Shown in pieces: positions 1-10,143 of a DNA stretch of 64,000 nt. This DNA is from Candidatus Eisenbergiella merdavium. Its GTDB lineage: Bacteria > Bacillota > Clostridia > Lachnospirales > Lachnospiraceae. Where the stretch lies: positions 62,001-126,000 of the forward strand of contig DWWS01000069.1 of assembly GCA_019119595.1 (NCBI GenBank). Direction: 5' to 3'. The notes under the pieces were generated by a model. That model worked only from the letters and a program-made list of their open reading frames with translations, ran no database searches and had not been told where the DNA came from. Positions within the stretch are counted from its first letter, which is position 1. Each line of letters opens with the position of its first letter. The position numbers and the translations under genes were made by a program.

Positions 1-1058
1 AATGAATTCGTCGCAAGGATCAAAGGATCCGGCGCACAGGTGATCTTATCCGGATTCCGGTTCAGATAAGCCCCCCAGAATCCAAAGGTGCTTTCCGTAA
101 ATATATTGTGCTTACATTCCGCCATGAGCTGCATATCCCTGAAGCTGTCTTCTCCCTTATTCCAGTCCACGAAATATACCCTGTCTTTTTTGAAATTCAG
201 GCCAAAAACCCTTTCATTTTGTTCACACCAGCCAACGCTCTTTTCATCCGTAAAAAAAATAAATACAGGATTTTCCACATGACGTTTGATATATCTGACT
301 GCCCGCCTGAAAAAACCGTATTTATAGCAATATCCATTTAAAAACAGCAGATCGCTTCTTCGCGCGTGAATAGATACCGCATTGCAGCTATGGATCAACT
401 CCAGCATTTTCCGGTTACGTTCATCTGTGATTTCAGGAAACCGGAATGCCTGCCGGATCTCCTGATCCATTTTTTCTATGCCAAATCCTTTATACTTAAA
501 TGCAAACGAATGACCGATATATACGTTGGAAGGATACTTTCGAAATACATCGTATGATCGATTATCCGCCTCTATCAGTCTGCCTGCGAGCATTTTTCTC
601 ATATATCTCTTAATATGATACCCTGCCCTCGTCTGAAAGAAACAGGTCAGAAGCTTTCTTGCTTTTTTCCGGACAGTCACTTCCTTCCCATCAGCCTCCG
701 GCATTTCAGGCTTTTTCCTCAGATTGGTGAGCTTTAACCCCTCTTTATTCAAAGCCTCGGTAATATATGGGGCATAATTCCAGTTTTCTTTCCAGAATTC
801 ACTCTTCTCCACATTCTTCAGAATTCTCTGCCATGCTTCCTCATCAAACAGCTCTTTCACGTTTGGAGGATTAATTCCAAATATACGCCCCAGCTCATAG
901 CCGTTCCATATGGAAAACATTCCCTCCTTCTGCGGCAGCTCATAGATCAGATTCTCCAGATAGCACTTCTCATCCGGATTCTGCCTGCAGATTGCCATAT
1001 ATTCTGCATAATCAAGCATCTGATTTCCCAGGCCGGAATCCATATGCACCACTCTCAT
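1..1058 (-). CDS. GT11 (alpha-1,2-fucosyltransferase-like) protein, 3' end truncated by window edge
   Basis: Not in ORF track (no stop inside window). My translation starts MRVVHMDSGLGNQMLDYAEYMAICRQNPDEK..., has AVSIHARRSD (variant HxRRGD) and near the edge HNIFTESTFGFWGAYLNRNPDKITCAP, typical of GT11. Start overlaps the stop of the upstream gene at 1055. Confidence 0.8.
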   Translation of the reverse strand, partial: MRVVHMDSGLGNQMLDYAEYMAICRQNPDEKCYLENLIYELPQKEGMFSIWNGYELGRIFGINPPNVKELFDEEAWQRILKNVEKSEFWKENWNYAPYITEALNKEGLKLTNLRKKPEMPEADGKEVTVRKKARKLLTCFFQTRAGYHIKRYMRKMLAGRLIEADNRSYDVFRKYPSNVYIGHSFAFKYKGFGIEKMDQEIRQAFRFPEITDERNRKMLELIHSCNAVSIHARRSDLLFLNGYCYKYGFFRRAVRYIKRHVENPVFIFFTDEKSVGWCEQNERVFGLNFKKDRVYFVDWNKGEDSFRDMQLMAECKHNIFTESTFGFWGAYLNRNPDKITCAPDPLILATNS

Positions 1059-1657
1059 ACAGTCCCTTTCTCCTCTTCATGCCGGATGATCCGCATGGGG
1101 TTCCCAACCACGGTACAGTTATCCGGTACATCCCTGTTCACAACAGCTCCGGCCCCGATCTTCACATTGCTGCCAATGTGAATTCCGCCAAAGATCACCG
1201 CGTTCGCATAGATATCCACATTATCTCCCATTACAGGGTGCGTCGATTCGCCGCCTCCGGAGCTTCTTCCCTTTCCAATCGTTACTCCATTTCTCACAGT
1301 CAGATTTCTTCCTGCCGCCCCCGGTCTGATCACGCAGAAATTGTGATCGACCCGCAGCCCTTCCCCGATCTCTCCTCCTATAATTTCTATTGAGGAGACC
1401 GGCGGAAGAAACAGCCGGCATACCGCCCGCAAAGCATGATTGTTTCTTGTCCTGTAATAAAAAATATTCCGAAAAGGCTTAATGAACAGAAGACAATAGT
1501 TGAACGCTCTGATCCCCGGTTCCCGATACGGCGTTTCCTCCAGATATCTTTCCACATCCTTATCAATCATTTCCGCTTTTCCGCTTACCAGGTACAGCAG
1601 ATCTGCGGCTGCGGTCCTGAAAAAAAACAGCGTTTGAAGCAAGCTTTTTTTATTCAT
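1055..1657 (-). CDS. Serine acetyltransferase-like hexapeptide-repeat acyltransferase
   Basis: Left-handed beta-helix repeats GVTIGKG...HPVMGDNVDIYANAVIFGGIHIGSNVKIGAGAVVNRDVPDNCTVVGNP. Confidence 0.85.
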   Translation of the reverse strand: MNKKSLLQTLFFFRTAAADLLYLVSGKAEMIDKDVERYLEETPYREPGIRAFNYCLLFIKPFRNIFYYRTRNNHALRAVCRLFLPPVSSIEIIGGEIGEGLRVDHNFCVIRPGAAGRNLTVRNGVTIGKGRSSGGGESTHPVMGDNVDIYANAVIFGGIHIGSNVKIGAGAVVNRDVPDNCTVVGNPMRIIRHEEEKGTV

Positions 1658-1672
1658 CTGTTCCGGTTCCTT

Positions 1673-2848
1673 TCAGCGCTTCCGCTCCTGTTGAAGGCGC
1701 TCGTATTCTTCGACCTCATCCGAATAGGCGCGGATAAACTGATCGGCAAGCCTGTCCCACAGAAAATGCTTTTCTATCGTTTGCTTAGCCTCCCTGCCCA
1801 TAACATGACGAAGCTCTTCATCCTCAGCGACCGCAAGTATCTTTTCCGCCCACAGATCGGCATTGAAGCTGTCCATCACGTATCCGTTTTTTCCGCTATT
1901 GATCAGTACACTCGCTCCGCCGTTCATGCTGCTGATCACCGGAAGCCCGAAATACATGGATTCCAGCAGAACCATGCCAAATATTTCATAATTGCTGGTA
2001 AACACAAACATATCTGATCTCTGATAGATCAAAGCCAGTTCCTTCTGAGTCGCTTTTTGATAATAGATAATTTTCCCGTTTTCTGTCCATGGCCTGATCC
2101 TGTCAAGAAAGGCCTTTCTGTACTGTTCCTCCCCATCCCCGACGATGACAAGACGGATATTCTCTCTTTTTTTCTGAAGAAGTTCAAAGAGCTCGATCAG
2201 AAAATAAACATTTCTTCTCTCTTCAATCTTCCCCACATACAACAGTCGGAAGCAGCTCTCGTCTTCCTGCAGCCTGCAGGCCACTTCTTCCCCTTCCTTC
2301 ACAGAAAACTGTTCGCTGTCAACTCCTACCCCGACGGCCCGAACCTGGCTGAATCCCTTATTCCTCAGAAAATCTGCCGCCAGCTCGCTCTTTGTCAAAG
2401 CTATCACATGCTTATATTTTCTGTTCCGCAGAAAAAGCATATCAAATACCCTGCACTTCAGATTATATCCCCGGGCATACGTATGATAATAGGGTCCATG
2501 ATATATAACTGTCGGAAGCTTCAGTCTGCTGTACAGCATCCAGCTGAAAATCTGATCATACTCATGAACCTGGAGTACGTCATACTCGCGCATCAAACGG
2601 TATACGGCAGGCATAAAACCATTTTTAAAAACGGAAAAGCCTTTCAGATGATATACGAAAAAGGAAAATTCCTTCCCGTCCTTTTCAAACCGATACAGCT
2701 CTTTTCTCTCCTCGCTTTTACCCGCATACAGGACTACACCACAGGTAATACCCCTGCTGGCAAGAGCTTTGGCGAGGCCGATTTCCTGCACGTTATAGGT
2801 ATTCAGATTCAAAATATCCGGAAAGGTCCGTACAATGAGTACCTTCAT
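1673..2848 (-). CDS. Glycosyltransferase family 4
   Basis: GT-B C-terminal motif SDMFVFTSNYEIFGMVLLESMYFGLPVISSMNGG. Confidence 0.85.
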   Translation of the reverse strand: MKVLIVRTFPDILNLNTYNVQEIGLAKALASRGITCGVVLYAGKSEERKELYRFEKDGKEFSFFVYHLKGFSVFKNGFMPAVYRLMREYDVLQVHEYDQIFSWMLYSRLKLPTVIYHGPYYHTYARGYNLKCRVFDMLFLRNRKYKHVIALTKSELAADFLRNKGFSQVRAVGVGVDSEQFSVKEGEEVACRLQEDESCFRLLYVGKIEERRNVYFLIELFELLQKKRENIRLVIVGDGEEQYRKAFLDRIRPWTENGKIIYYQKATQKELALIYQRSDMFVFTSNYEIFGMVLLESMYFGLPVISSMNGGASVLINSGKNGYVMDSFNADLWAEKILAVAEDEELRHVMGREAKQTIEKHFLWDRLADQFIRAYSDEVEEYERLQQERKR

Positions 2849-2859
2849 TTATCTTTTCC

Positions 2860-3624
2860 TCATTTCGAAACGTTCTTTTTATCTCCAAGCAATCTGTGCT
2901 TCACCCTTCTCATGAACCGGAAAAATTCTACTCCGAATATTTTCAGAAGAAGCTTTTTCAGTTTAACCGGAATCTCCTCACGTACTGTCCTCCAGGAAGC
3001 AGTATAATGATGCACCAGAACGGTTCTGTCAGTAATAGTATAGATCATATCATATACATTATAGCCGCCGAACACCTCATTGGGATAAATTCTCATCCCG
3101 TCTCCTATTTCCTGATATTGTCCGTTAAATTCCAGTCCGAATTTAGCGGTCTCCCTGGCAAAGATCACCGGATTGGGCGTGAGCTTCATACTTCCGTCCT
3201 CACTGTAAAATCCGATCCCGTCGTAATAATCCAGAATTTCCTTTACCGCCGCATTTTCCTTCTGAGCTGCAAAAAAGCCTGTCATCAGAGAATGTGGAAG
3301 CTCAAAGGCTATCACAAACTTTGCCCCGAGCAGCTTGTCCGTAAAATCTTTCTTTACCTCAATATCCGTATCAAAATATATGCCTCCATAATGATAGATC
3401 ACATATACCCTGACATAATCGCTCACAAAGGCATATTTTCCGGCTTCATAGGCCTCCTTCGCAAACCTGTGGCTATCCAGGTCGAAATTTGTCTCATTCC
3501 ATTCAATGATATCATAATCCGGCAGATATTTTTTCCAGGTGCCGATACAGCGCCTGATAAATTTTGATTTTTCTTTTCCGCCAAACCAGCTGTAATGAAT
3601 GATCTTGGGAATATAGGCTTCCAT
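2860..3624 (-). CDS. GT32-like glycosyltransferase (DXD sugar-binding region)
   Basis: IPKIIHYSWFGGKEKSKFIRRCIGTWKKYLPDYDIIEWNE...YGGIYFDTDIEV. Confidence 0.88.
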   Translation of the reverse strand: MEAYIPKIIHYSWFGGKEKSKFIRRCIGTWKKYLPDYDIIEWNETNFDLDSHRFAKEAYEAGKYAFVSDYVRVYVIYHYGGIYFDTDIEVKKDFTDKLLGAKFVIAFELPHSLMTGFFAAQKENAAVKEILDYYDGIGFYSEDGSMKLTPNPVIFARETAKFGLEFNGQYQEIGDGMRIYPNEVFGGYNVYDMIYTITDRTVLVHHYTASWRTVREEIPVKLKKLLLKIFGVEFFRFMRRVKHRLLGDKKNVSK

Positions 3625-3640
3625 CCTTTTTCACGCTCCG

Positions 3641-5092
3641 TCAGGTGATTCTGAATACAGTAAAGCTATAATATTCCAAATGGTACTCTCCGAGCAGTTC
3701 AGCCTCTCTTTCCCCGCTTATTTGCGCATATTCGGCGTTTTCCTGCGAACAGAAGTACCAGATTTCCTTTTCCGCATCGGCAGCGTCTGCAACATCCGGC
3801 AATTCCTCTGCCGATATCCACGCTACGCCTTCATCCTCCAAATAATAAGAAAGACATCCCTGCATATGCTCTCCATCCGTAACGACCAGGGCATCTTCAC
3901 TGATTTCCCTGAGCAATCCGGCAAATTCTTCATAGTAAGCTTTTCGTATTATCTCCCATCTGATAAACTGTGCCGTGTCAACAAAACCAACCGCAAAAAC
4001 AAGTATGATGGCCGCCATACACACGAGCTTTCCTTTTCCGCTCCTGTGCTCTGCCGCCATGCCTGCAAAAGCTATCCAAAAGCATCCCAGAGCGACCACC
4101 ATGTATCTGGCGATAAAGATCGGCCTCAAAGCGAATGAAACCACGATCCCTGCGGCCACAGTCAGGATAAGCACCATAGATCCCCACAACAGCCAGCTTC
4201 TCTTTTTTCTTTTCCGTTTTTCCCATAAAGTGAAGATAAACAAGATACCATATACCGCTGCCAGTGCCACTCCCAGTATAATGTCCACATGCAGCATATC
4301 CATGGGCGGTTCGAACAGGAAGCGAAAATAGTCGTATAAGGATTTCCATGTGATCGGGCCGATCCAGTAATCTCCCATTACCATTCCAAGCTGCCTGAAA
4401 AAAACCAAAAGCCATGGAAAGAACAGGATACATGATACCAAAACGCTGATAAACCAGTTCTTCAGAAATTTTCTGTCTGTCCCATGAAATCCCAGCAGCC
4501 CCAAATACACTATGGCAACTGCAATGCATGCAAAGTAATGGGTATAAGCAGCCAAAATGCCAAAAGCCACAAGAAGGTACCAGCTCCTGCGGGATCCCGT
4601 CCGCATAATCTCTCCCGCATAGGCATAGGCCGCAGTGACAAAAAACATCGCCCAGCTATATCCTCTGATCTCTATCGCATAATTCAGCATATTGGGCATA
4701 ACCGTCAGACAAACCGCAAAGAATATGTAGGATGATCTGCCCTGCCTTTCCGCCATTTTTCTTCCCGGAATTAAAATCGTTAAAAACAACGGTACCGCCG
4801 AAAACAGCTTTCCCGCAAAAACATCGTTCAAACCGAACAGACGGCTCACGGAAAGGAACGCTTTCAGCATAAGATAGTATAGCGGAGGATGCACATCTTG
4901 AGTTGCTTTTTCCAGCAATTCCTTCCAGGAATTGTTGACCAGCTTCAGGCTGAAAACTTCATCTACCCAAAGAGAGCTGCTGTACGAGCAGTATAAAAGG
5001 ATAACCAAAAGCAAAAGCAAAAAGAATGCATATCCTATTCCTGCTATTCCGGCTTTATTCTGCTTTTTCCCCAAATTATTTCTTATCTCCAT
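3641..5092 (-). CDS. Membrane glycosyltransferase, GT39/PMT_2-like
   Basis: Multi-TM protein with SLWVDEVFSLKLV...DVHPPLYYLMLKAF, typical of ArnT/PMT-like GT-C enzymes. Confidence 0.75.
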   Translation of the reverse strand: MEIRNNLGKKQNKAGIAGIGYAFFLLLLLVILLYCSYSSSLWVDEVFSLKLVNNSWKELLEKATQDVHPPLYYLMLKAFLSVSRLFGLNDVFAGKLFSAVPLFLTILIPGRKMAERQGRSSYIFFAVCLTVMPNMLNYAIEIRGYSWAMFFVTAAYAYAGEIMRTGSRRSWYLLVAFGILAAYTHYFACIAVAIVYLGLLGFHGTDRKFLKNWFISVLVSCILFFPWLLVFFRQLGMVMGDYWIGPITWKSLYDYFRFLFEPPMDMLHVDIILGVALAAVYGILFIFTLWEKRKRKKRSWLLWGSMVLILTVAAGIVVSFALRPIFIARYMVVALGCFWIAFAGMAAEHRSGKGKLVCMAAIILVFAVGFVDTAQFIRWEIIRKAYYEEFAGLLREISEDALVVTDGEHMQGCLSYYLEDEGVAWISAEELPDVADAADAEKEIWYFCSQENAEYAQISGEREAELLGEYHLEYYSFTVFRIT

Positions 5093-6315
5093 ACGCTCAG
5101 ATTTTCTTCTTTTCTATATAGCTTTAACAGCTTGGAGCAGTATTCCTCAACTGTATCAAACGTCTTTTCCCGGCACTTCTCCGTATATTCCTTCAACAGC
5201 TCCCTGTCATTCCACAGCTTCCACATTTTATCGCACAGGTCGTCCACATCTCCGCTCTGAAACAGCTCGCCTGTCCGTCCCTGCTCCACCAGCTCCGGAA
5301 TACCGCCGATATCCGCACCGATTACCGGAGTTCCATAGGAAATGGATTCCATCACAGAAAACGGACAGTTTTCATACCATTCAGAAGGATAGATACTGAA
5401 AGCCGCCTCCGCGATCAGCTTCTTTAAGGCGTCTCCTGTCTGGAAGCCTACATTTGTCACATTTTCCGCCGCATTCACCTCTGTCTCCAGAGGGCCGTTT
5501 CCCGCAAAAATAAAAGGAATCTCCGGCAGCCTCCGGCAGGCGTTAAGCAGGGTGCGGATTCCCTTTTCCTGTGCAAAGCGTCCGAAATAAAGAACATATT
5601 CCTTCTTTTGCGGCATCTGTGAAGCTCCCGAAGCGCCGTTTTCCACAAAGTTATGCATTACGACAGTTTTTTCCCGGAAAACAGGGTTATGATCCAGTTT
5701 TTCCTTCATGAACCGGGAAGGGCAGATCAGGCAGTCCAGATACCGGTAGGTTCCAAGGCCGCGGTACAGACTGCCCTCCATGCTTCCGAGCACGCTTCTG
5801 ATCCTGGAATTATGAATACAGCGATGTGCCGCACATTGCCAGAATCCCTTTTCCAGACAACGCTCACAGTTTTCATCCGTCGCCGGAATACGCATCATAT
5901 GATTCGGGCAGATCAGCTGGTAATCATGCGCTGTATAAAGGATCCGAACAGTCCTCCCTGTCTGTTTTCTATACTTTTCAATTTCCATCAGAATTGACGG
6001 CGTGAGCTGAAAGTTAAAGTTATTCAGATGAACCACCTCCGGCTGGAGGTCATCAAGAACTCTGCGGATTTTTCTTCTTGCCTCTGCCGAATAAATGATC
6101 CGAACCGGATAAGACAGCTTTGCCAGCTTTCCGGAATGAAAATCCATGCCGGAGGTGTAGCTTTCCGCACGGTTCCCCACGATCCGGCCCTCATGCTCCA
6201 TGCCGAAGTACTGTACCTCATGTCCCATCCTCTGAAGCTGTTTCCCGGTTTCAAAAAGATAGGTTTCCGATCCGCCGTTAGGATATAGAAACTTATTGAC
6301 CATCAGAATTTTCAT
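5083..6315 (-). CDS. Glycosyltransferase family 4
   Basis: MKILMVNKFLYPNGGSETYLFETGKQL; C-terminal FSIYPSEWYENCPFSVMESISYGTPVIGADIGGIPE. Confidence 0.88.
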   Translation of the reverse strand: MKILMVNKFLYPNGGSETYLFETGKQLQRMGHEVQYFGMEHEGRIVGNRAESYTSGMDFHSGKLAKLSYPVRIIYSAEARRKIRRVLDDLQPEVVHLNNFNFQLTPSILMEIEKYRKQTGRTVRILYTAHDYQLICPNHMMRIPATDENCERCLEKGFWQCAAHRCIHNSRIRSVLGSMEGSLYRGLGTYRYLDCLICPSRFMKEKLDHNPVFREKTVVMHNFVENGASGASQMPQKKEYVLYFGRFAQEKGIRTLLNACRRLPEIPFIFAGNGPLETEVNAAENVTNVGFQTGDALKKLIAEAAFSIYPSEWYENCPFSVMESISYGTPVIGADIGGIPELVEQGRTGELFQSGDVDDLCDKMWKLWNDRELLKEYTEKCREKTFDTVEEYCSKLLKLYRKEENLSVWR

Positions 6316-6376
6316 CGCTTCCTCCTTCCGGCATTTCCCGTCCGAAGCACATACCCTGCCAGAGTCCCTTTTCTCC

Positions 6377-8407
6377 TTAGATCGTATCCCCTGTGCCCGT
6401 ATACAGCTTTAGTGTTTCAGCAACTACACTGTCCCAGTTATATTTTGCGCAGATAAATTCCTGACTTTTCCGCCTGATCGCTTCTACCCGTTCCGGTTCC
6501 TCCAGCAGTTCGGAAAGCTTGCGCTTCAGATCCTCCACATTGCCCTTTTGAAAGGTAACGGCATGATCCTCCACGACCTCTGTATTTTCTTTTATGTCAC
6601 TTACAAGACAACAGTCCCCAAAGCTCATCGCTTCCAGCAGGGTCAGGGCCATGCCCTCCACATCACTTGGCAGGACAAAGAGATATGCGTTGGAATACAA
6701 CTCCTCCAAACACTGACCATGGACGAAGTTGGTCATGATAATCCGTTCATCCTCTGCCGCCATCCCCTGAATCTGCTCCACATAAGCATGACTGTGGCTG
6801 CTTCCCCCGGCAATAACCAGCTTTTTGTCCGTTTCTATCTGATAAAAAGCCTCAATCAGATAATGCAGCCCCTTTTCCGGCACTATCCTGGCCAGAAAAA
6901 GGATATAACCGTCCTTTTCCAGCCCATAATTTTCCCGGATCAGCTCCGCCTCCCGGATCTGAGGACGGGTAATACCGTTTGGGATGAAATGAGTCTGCCT
7001 CCCGTAATTTTCCAGGAAATATTCCTGCATGTTCCGGGACAGAACGATCACCTCATCCGCATGCCTGGCGGCTGTTTTTTCCCCAAGTTTCAGCATCCTG
7101 GAAGCAAAATTCCCCCATTTTGACCGCTGCCAGTCCAGTCCGTGGATCGTTGCGACCACCCGGATCCCTAAAAGCTTCGGGATCAGCAGCATGATACACG
7201 GCCCCTCCGCATGAAAATGAATCACGTCATAGCCTCCGAAAAGGGCCCGCACCGCCGCAAAGAAAGAATAGACGATCGCGTTTAAAGAACTGCTTTTGGG
7301 CGTAGGAATCGTGATCAGACGGATTCCGTTATAATACTTCCCCCGTCTCTGGTCAAATTTCTTCCCCGCCGTATGCCTCCCATACCGGTTGTACGCGTCC
7401 ACCCTGCACCCCAGCTTCACCAGCCTGGTGGAGAGCTCGTCCACCACAATCTCCACGCCGCCCTCTCTTGAGGGAATCCGCTTGTGGCCGATCATCGCGA
7501 TCTTCAGAGGCTTCCCGCCCTTTCCGGCGGGCATGCGCTCAGCGCCGCATGCCTCCGGTTCTTTGTTTTCTTCCTGTTCCTCCTCTCCGGTTCGCACGCG
7601 GCTCTCCCGGCTCCGGTTTCCCGCGTCAATTCCTCGTTTTCCTCTCATTCCTTCCTTGATCAGATCAAATACAAAGGAAAAATTGGTATCCAGATACCGC
7701 ACCAGAAGCCGCTTCGGGTCCTGGCCGATCCGGTACAGCCATTCCATGCAGATTTCCTGCACCCATTTGGGTGCGCGCTTCACCGTTCCCGCATGGAAAT
7801 CAAAGCCGGCGCCCACGCCGAGCATGACGCCGCACACCCTTCCGTCGTGCTCCGCCATCCATCTTTCCTGCTTGGGGGCGCCAAGTCCCACCCAGATGAA
7901 ATCCGGCTTTGCCGCGTTGATCCGCTCCACGGCCTCCCTGTCCTCCTCCTCTGTCATTGGACGGAAGGGAGGGGAATACATGCCGACGATATTCATTTGG
8001 GGGTAACGCTCCGACAGCTTCTTCTTCAGCGCGTCCAGGGTTTCCTGTGTGCTGCCGTAAAAATAGTTCCGGTAACCCTTTTCCTCCGAAAGCCTGAACA
8101 GCTCCGGCATCAGATCAGGGCCAGGCACCCGTCCGGCTTCCTTCTCTCCGCCCATATGCTGAACGATGGAAAGCGGCTTTCCGTCCGGGATATTCATGAC
8201 AGCGCCGTTCTGTACCGCTCTGTACTGCAAATCCCGATAGGCCGTCACCGTGGTATGGACGTTTGACACACAGATGTAATGACCCTTCAGCTCTTCCAGA
8301 TGCTCTTCTATATAGCGCACCGTTTTATCCATATTCGTTACGTTGATCTTTGTCCCCAGGATGCTGTAATACTTTAAATTTTCCGTCATTTGGTTCTCTT
8401 TTCTCAT
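6377..8407 (-). CDS. Fusion: WecG/TagA/CpsF-type glycosyltransferase (N) + GT4 glycosyltransferase (C)
   Basis: N-terminal MNIPDGKPLSIVQHMGG...GLGAPKQERWMAEHDGRVCGVMLGVGAGFDFHAGTVKRAPKWVQEICMEWLYR (WecG/TagA); low-complexity linker; C-terminal KIAMIGHKRIPSREGGVEIVVDELSTRLVKLG...LPSDVEGMALTLLEAMSFG (GT4). Confidence 0.88.
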   Translation of the reverse strand: MRKENQMTENLKYYSILGTKINVTNMDKTVRYIEEHLEELKGHYICVSNVHTTVTAYRDLQYRAVQNGAVMNIPDGKPLSIVQHMGGEKEAGRVPGPDLMPELFRLSEEKGYRNYFYGSTQETLDALKKKLSERYPQMNIVGMYSPPFRPMTEEEDREAVERINAAKPDFIWVGLGAPKQERWMAEHDGRVCGVMLGVGAGFDFHAGTVKRAPKWVQEICMEWLYRIGQDPKRLLVRYLDTNFSFVFDLIKEGMRGKRGIDAGNRSRESRVRTGEEEQEENKEPEACGAERMPAGKGGKPLKIAMIGHKRIPSREGGVEIVVDELSTRLVKLGCRVDAYNRYGRHTAGKKFDQRRGKYYNGIRLITIPTPKSSSLNAIVYSFFAAVRALFGGYDVIHFHAEGPCIMLLIPKLLGIRVVATIHGLDWQRSKWGNFASRMLKLGEKTAARHADEVIVLSRNMQEYFLENYGRQTHFIPNGITRPQIREAELIRENYGLEKDGYILFLARIVPEKGLHYLIEAFYQIETDKKLVIAGGSSHSHAYVEQIQGMAAEDERIIMTNFVHGQCLEELYSNAYLFVLPSDVEGMALTLLEAMSFGDCCLVSDIKENTEVVEDHAVTFQKGNVEDLKRKLSELLEEPERVEAIRRKSQEFICAKYNWDSVVAETLKLYTGTGDTI

Positions 8408-8477
8408 TTTTTGTTTGTTTATCTATACTTATATGCTTATACCCAGCGGTTTTCTGACTATTCTTAGTTTTCCCAAT

Positions 8478-9998
8478 TTATTTCAGTCTCTTTCTGAAAA
8501 TATCAAATAAATATCTGCATTCGAAGCTTCTCCCAAAGAAAAGAAGGAAAACTCCGTTATACACAACCGTCACAAGCACCGCCATCACGGCCATACGCAG
8601 CAGGCTCACGCTGGAAAGCACCGCATTTCCGGCGAAGGCACAGACCAGCAGCGCCAGAACGGAAACGCCGATGTAACGAAACGCGTCATAAAAGTAGCTG
8701 TCCGCCTTTCTGTCGAAGCAGGCGCGGTAAATGATAACGGGGCGGATCACATTTGCGATCAGCCCGGACACGATCGTTCCGATATAAACGCCAAGCAGTC
8801 CGATGCGCTGTACCAGAACGATGGAAAGGATCAGATTCACGGCCCCCTGGATCAGGGGCAGGAATTTATCCTGTTCAAACACGCCCGCCGCAGTTTTATA
8901 ATTGGAAAGAACGACTCTTTCTCCTTTAAAATAGAAATCGATCAGAATCGCTCCCACCACGGCCGCCGGCAGGGCAAAACGATCTCCGTAATACCAGGAG
9001 ATGAACGGGGTCAGCAGCAGGAAAAAGCCCACCGAGGCATAGCCATAGATCCAGGATGCAAAAAACCGGTAAACCCGGAACATCTCATACTGCTTCTCCC
9101 CCGATTCCGTGGCGATCAGATTTCCGAAGCCCGAGATCACGGAATTGAAGATCACGTTGACAAAATTGGCGATCAGGTTGATCACCTTATTGTAGTTGTC
9201 CACATAGCCGGACATGGTAACGTTGATGAAGCCGGTGATGATGATGGAATCCGTCTGAAGCCTGGCCGCGTCGCCCACCTTATGGCAAACCAGCGCTCCC
9301 GTCTTTTTCTTAATGTCGGAAAGCTCGGACGGAGTCAGCTTTCTCACGTTTTTTTCCTTCAGGAGCGGGTATTTTCGGTTCAGATACGCGTTGGCAAAAA
9401 TCTTCTGGATCAGTTCGATCGCGGCCGCCGCAAGCAGATACAGATAGAAATTTGGCACCAGGAGCAGCAGCGCGATCTGAGTCAGCACCGTAGCGATCTT
9501 CGTGATCGTCAGAACGTTGGACTGGATATAATTCTTCTGCTCCGCGTTTGGCAGGCTGTATTTGTACGCCACAAAATAGGAGCTCACCGTATTGAACAGA
9601 AAGATCAGATAATAATTGACCAGTTCAGCGTTGCTGTCGATCCCCACCGGATCCTTGATAATGAACTTCAAAAAGGGAACCAGCAGAAGCCCCGCGCAGG
9701 CCACGACCAGGGCGATCATCCGGTAGGCCTTTTTGTAAAACAGCATATAGGCCTTGACCGTTTCCTTTTCGCCGCGTGCCACCGGGCCGTACAGACTGAA
9801 GTTCACCGCCGTTCCCAGCCCCAGCTCCGCCAGAGAGAGCACGGAAAGGATGCTGCTGTAGGTGCTGTTGACACCGAGCAGAGTCTCCCCCAGCTTTATG
9901 ATGAATATCTTCTGTAAAGCGATCCCCAAAATCCCCGTGACGGCGTTGCTCAGATAGCCGAACAGGATATTCCGGGCCGCATATTTCACTCGTCCCAT
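8478..9998 (-). CDS. Polysaccharide flippase (Wzx-like, MATE/MOP superfamily)
   Basis: 506 aa multi-TM protein, N-terminus AARNILFGYLSNAVTGILGIALQKIFIIKLGETLLGVNSTYSSILSVLSLAELGLGTAV. Confidence 0.85.
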   Translation of the reverse strand: MGRVKYAARNILFGYLSNAVTGILGIALQKIFIIKLGETLLGVNSTYSSILSVLSLAELGLGTAVNFSLYGPVARGEKETVKAYMLFYKKAYRMIALVVACAGLLLVPFLKFIIKDPVGIDSNAELVNYYLIFLFNTVSSYFVAYKYSLPNAEQKNYIQSNVLTITKIATVLTQIALLLLVPNFYLYLLAAAAIELIQKIFANAYLNRKYPLLKEKNVRKLTPSELSDIKKKTGALVCHKVGDAARLQTDSIIITGFINVTMSGYVDNYNKVINLIANFVNVIFNSVISGFGNLIATESGEKQYEMFRVYRFFASWIYGYASVGFFLLLTPFISWYYGDRFALPAAVVGAILIDFYFKGERVVLSNYKTAAGVFEQDKFLPLIQGAVNLILSIVLVQRIGLLGVYIGTIVSGLIANVIRPVIIYRACFDRKADSYFYDAFRYIGVSVLALLVCAFAGNAVLSSVSLLRMAVMAVLVTVVYNGVFLLFFGRSFECRYLFDIFRKRLK

Positions 9999-10048
9999 TT
10001 ACGACTTCTTTCTGTCTTTTTCCAGAATTTTACCATATATTCATGTGT

Positions 10049-10077
10049 ATCTTACCATAAACGACCGGCTTCTTCAA
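10049..10077 (-). promoter_or_regulatory. Predicted sigma70-type promoter (TTGAAG-17 bp-TAAGAT) upstream of the flippase
   Basis: Read on minus strand in the gap 9999-10143. Confidence 0.5.
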
Positions 10078-10143
10078 CCGAACGGCAGCCTTTTTGCCTG
10101 ATTCGGCCGCAATCCTCTTTAGTATTGCTCTGTTCCGGCTGAC

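Noticed and set aside
10083-10112. CCGAATCAGGCAAAAAGGCTGCCGTTCGG hairpin as a terminator after the YfhO gene
   Set aside because: Stem is interrupted and there is no U-tract; it directly precedes the predicted promoter, so not called.
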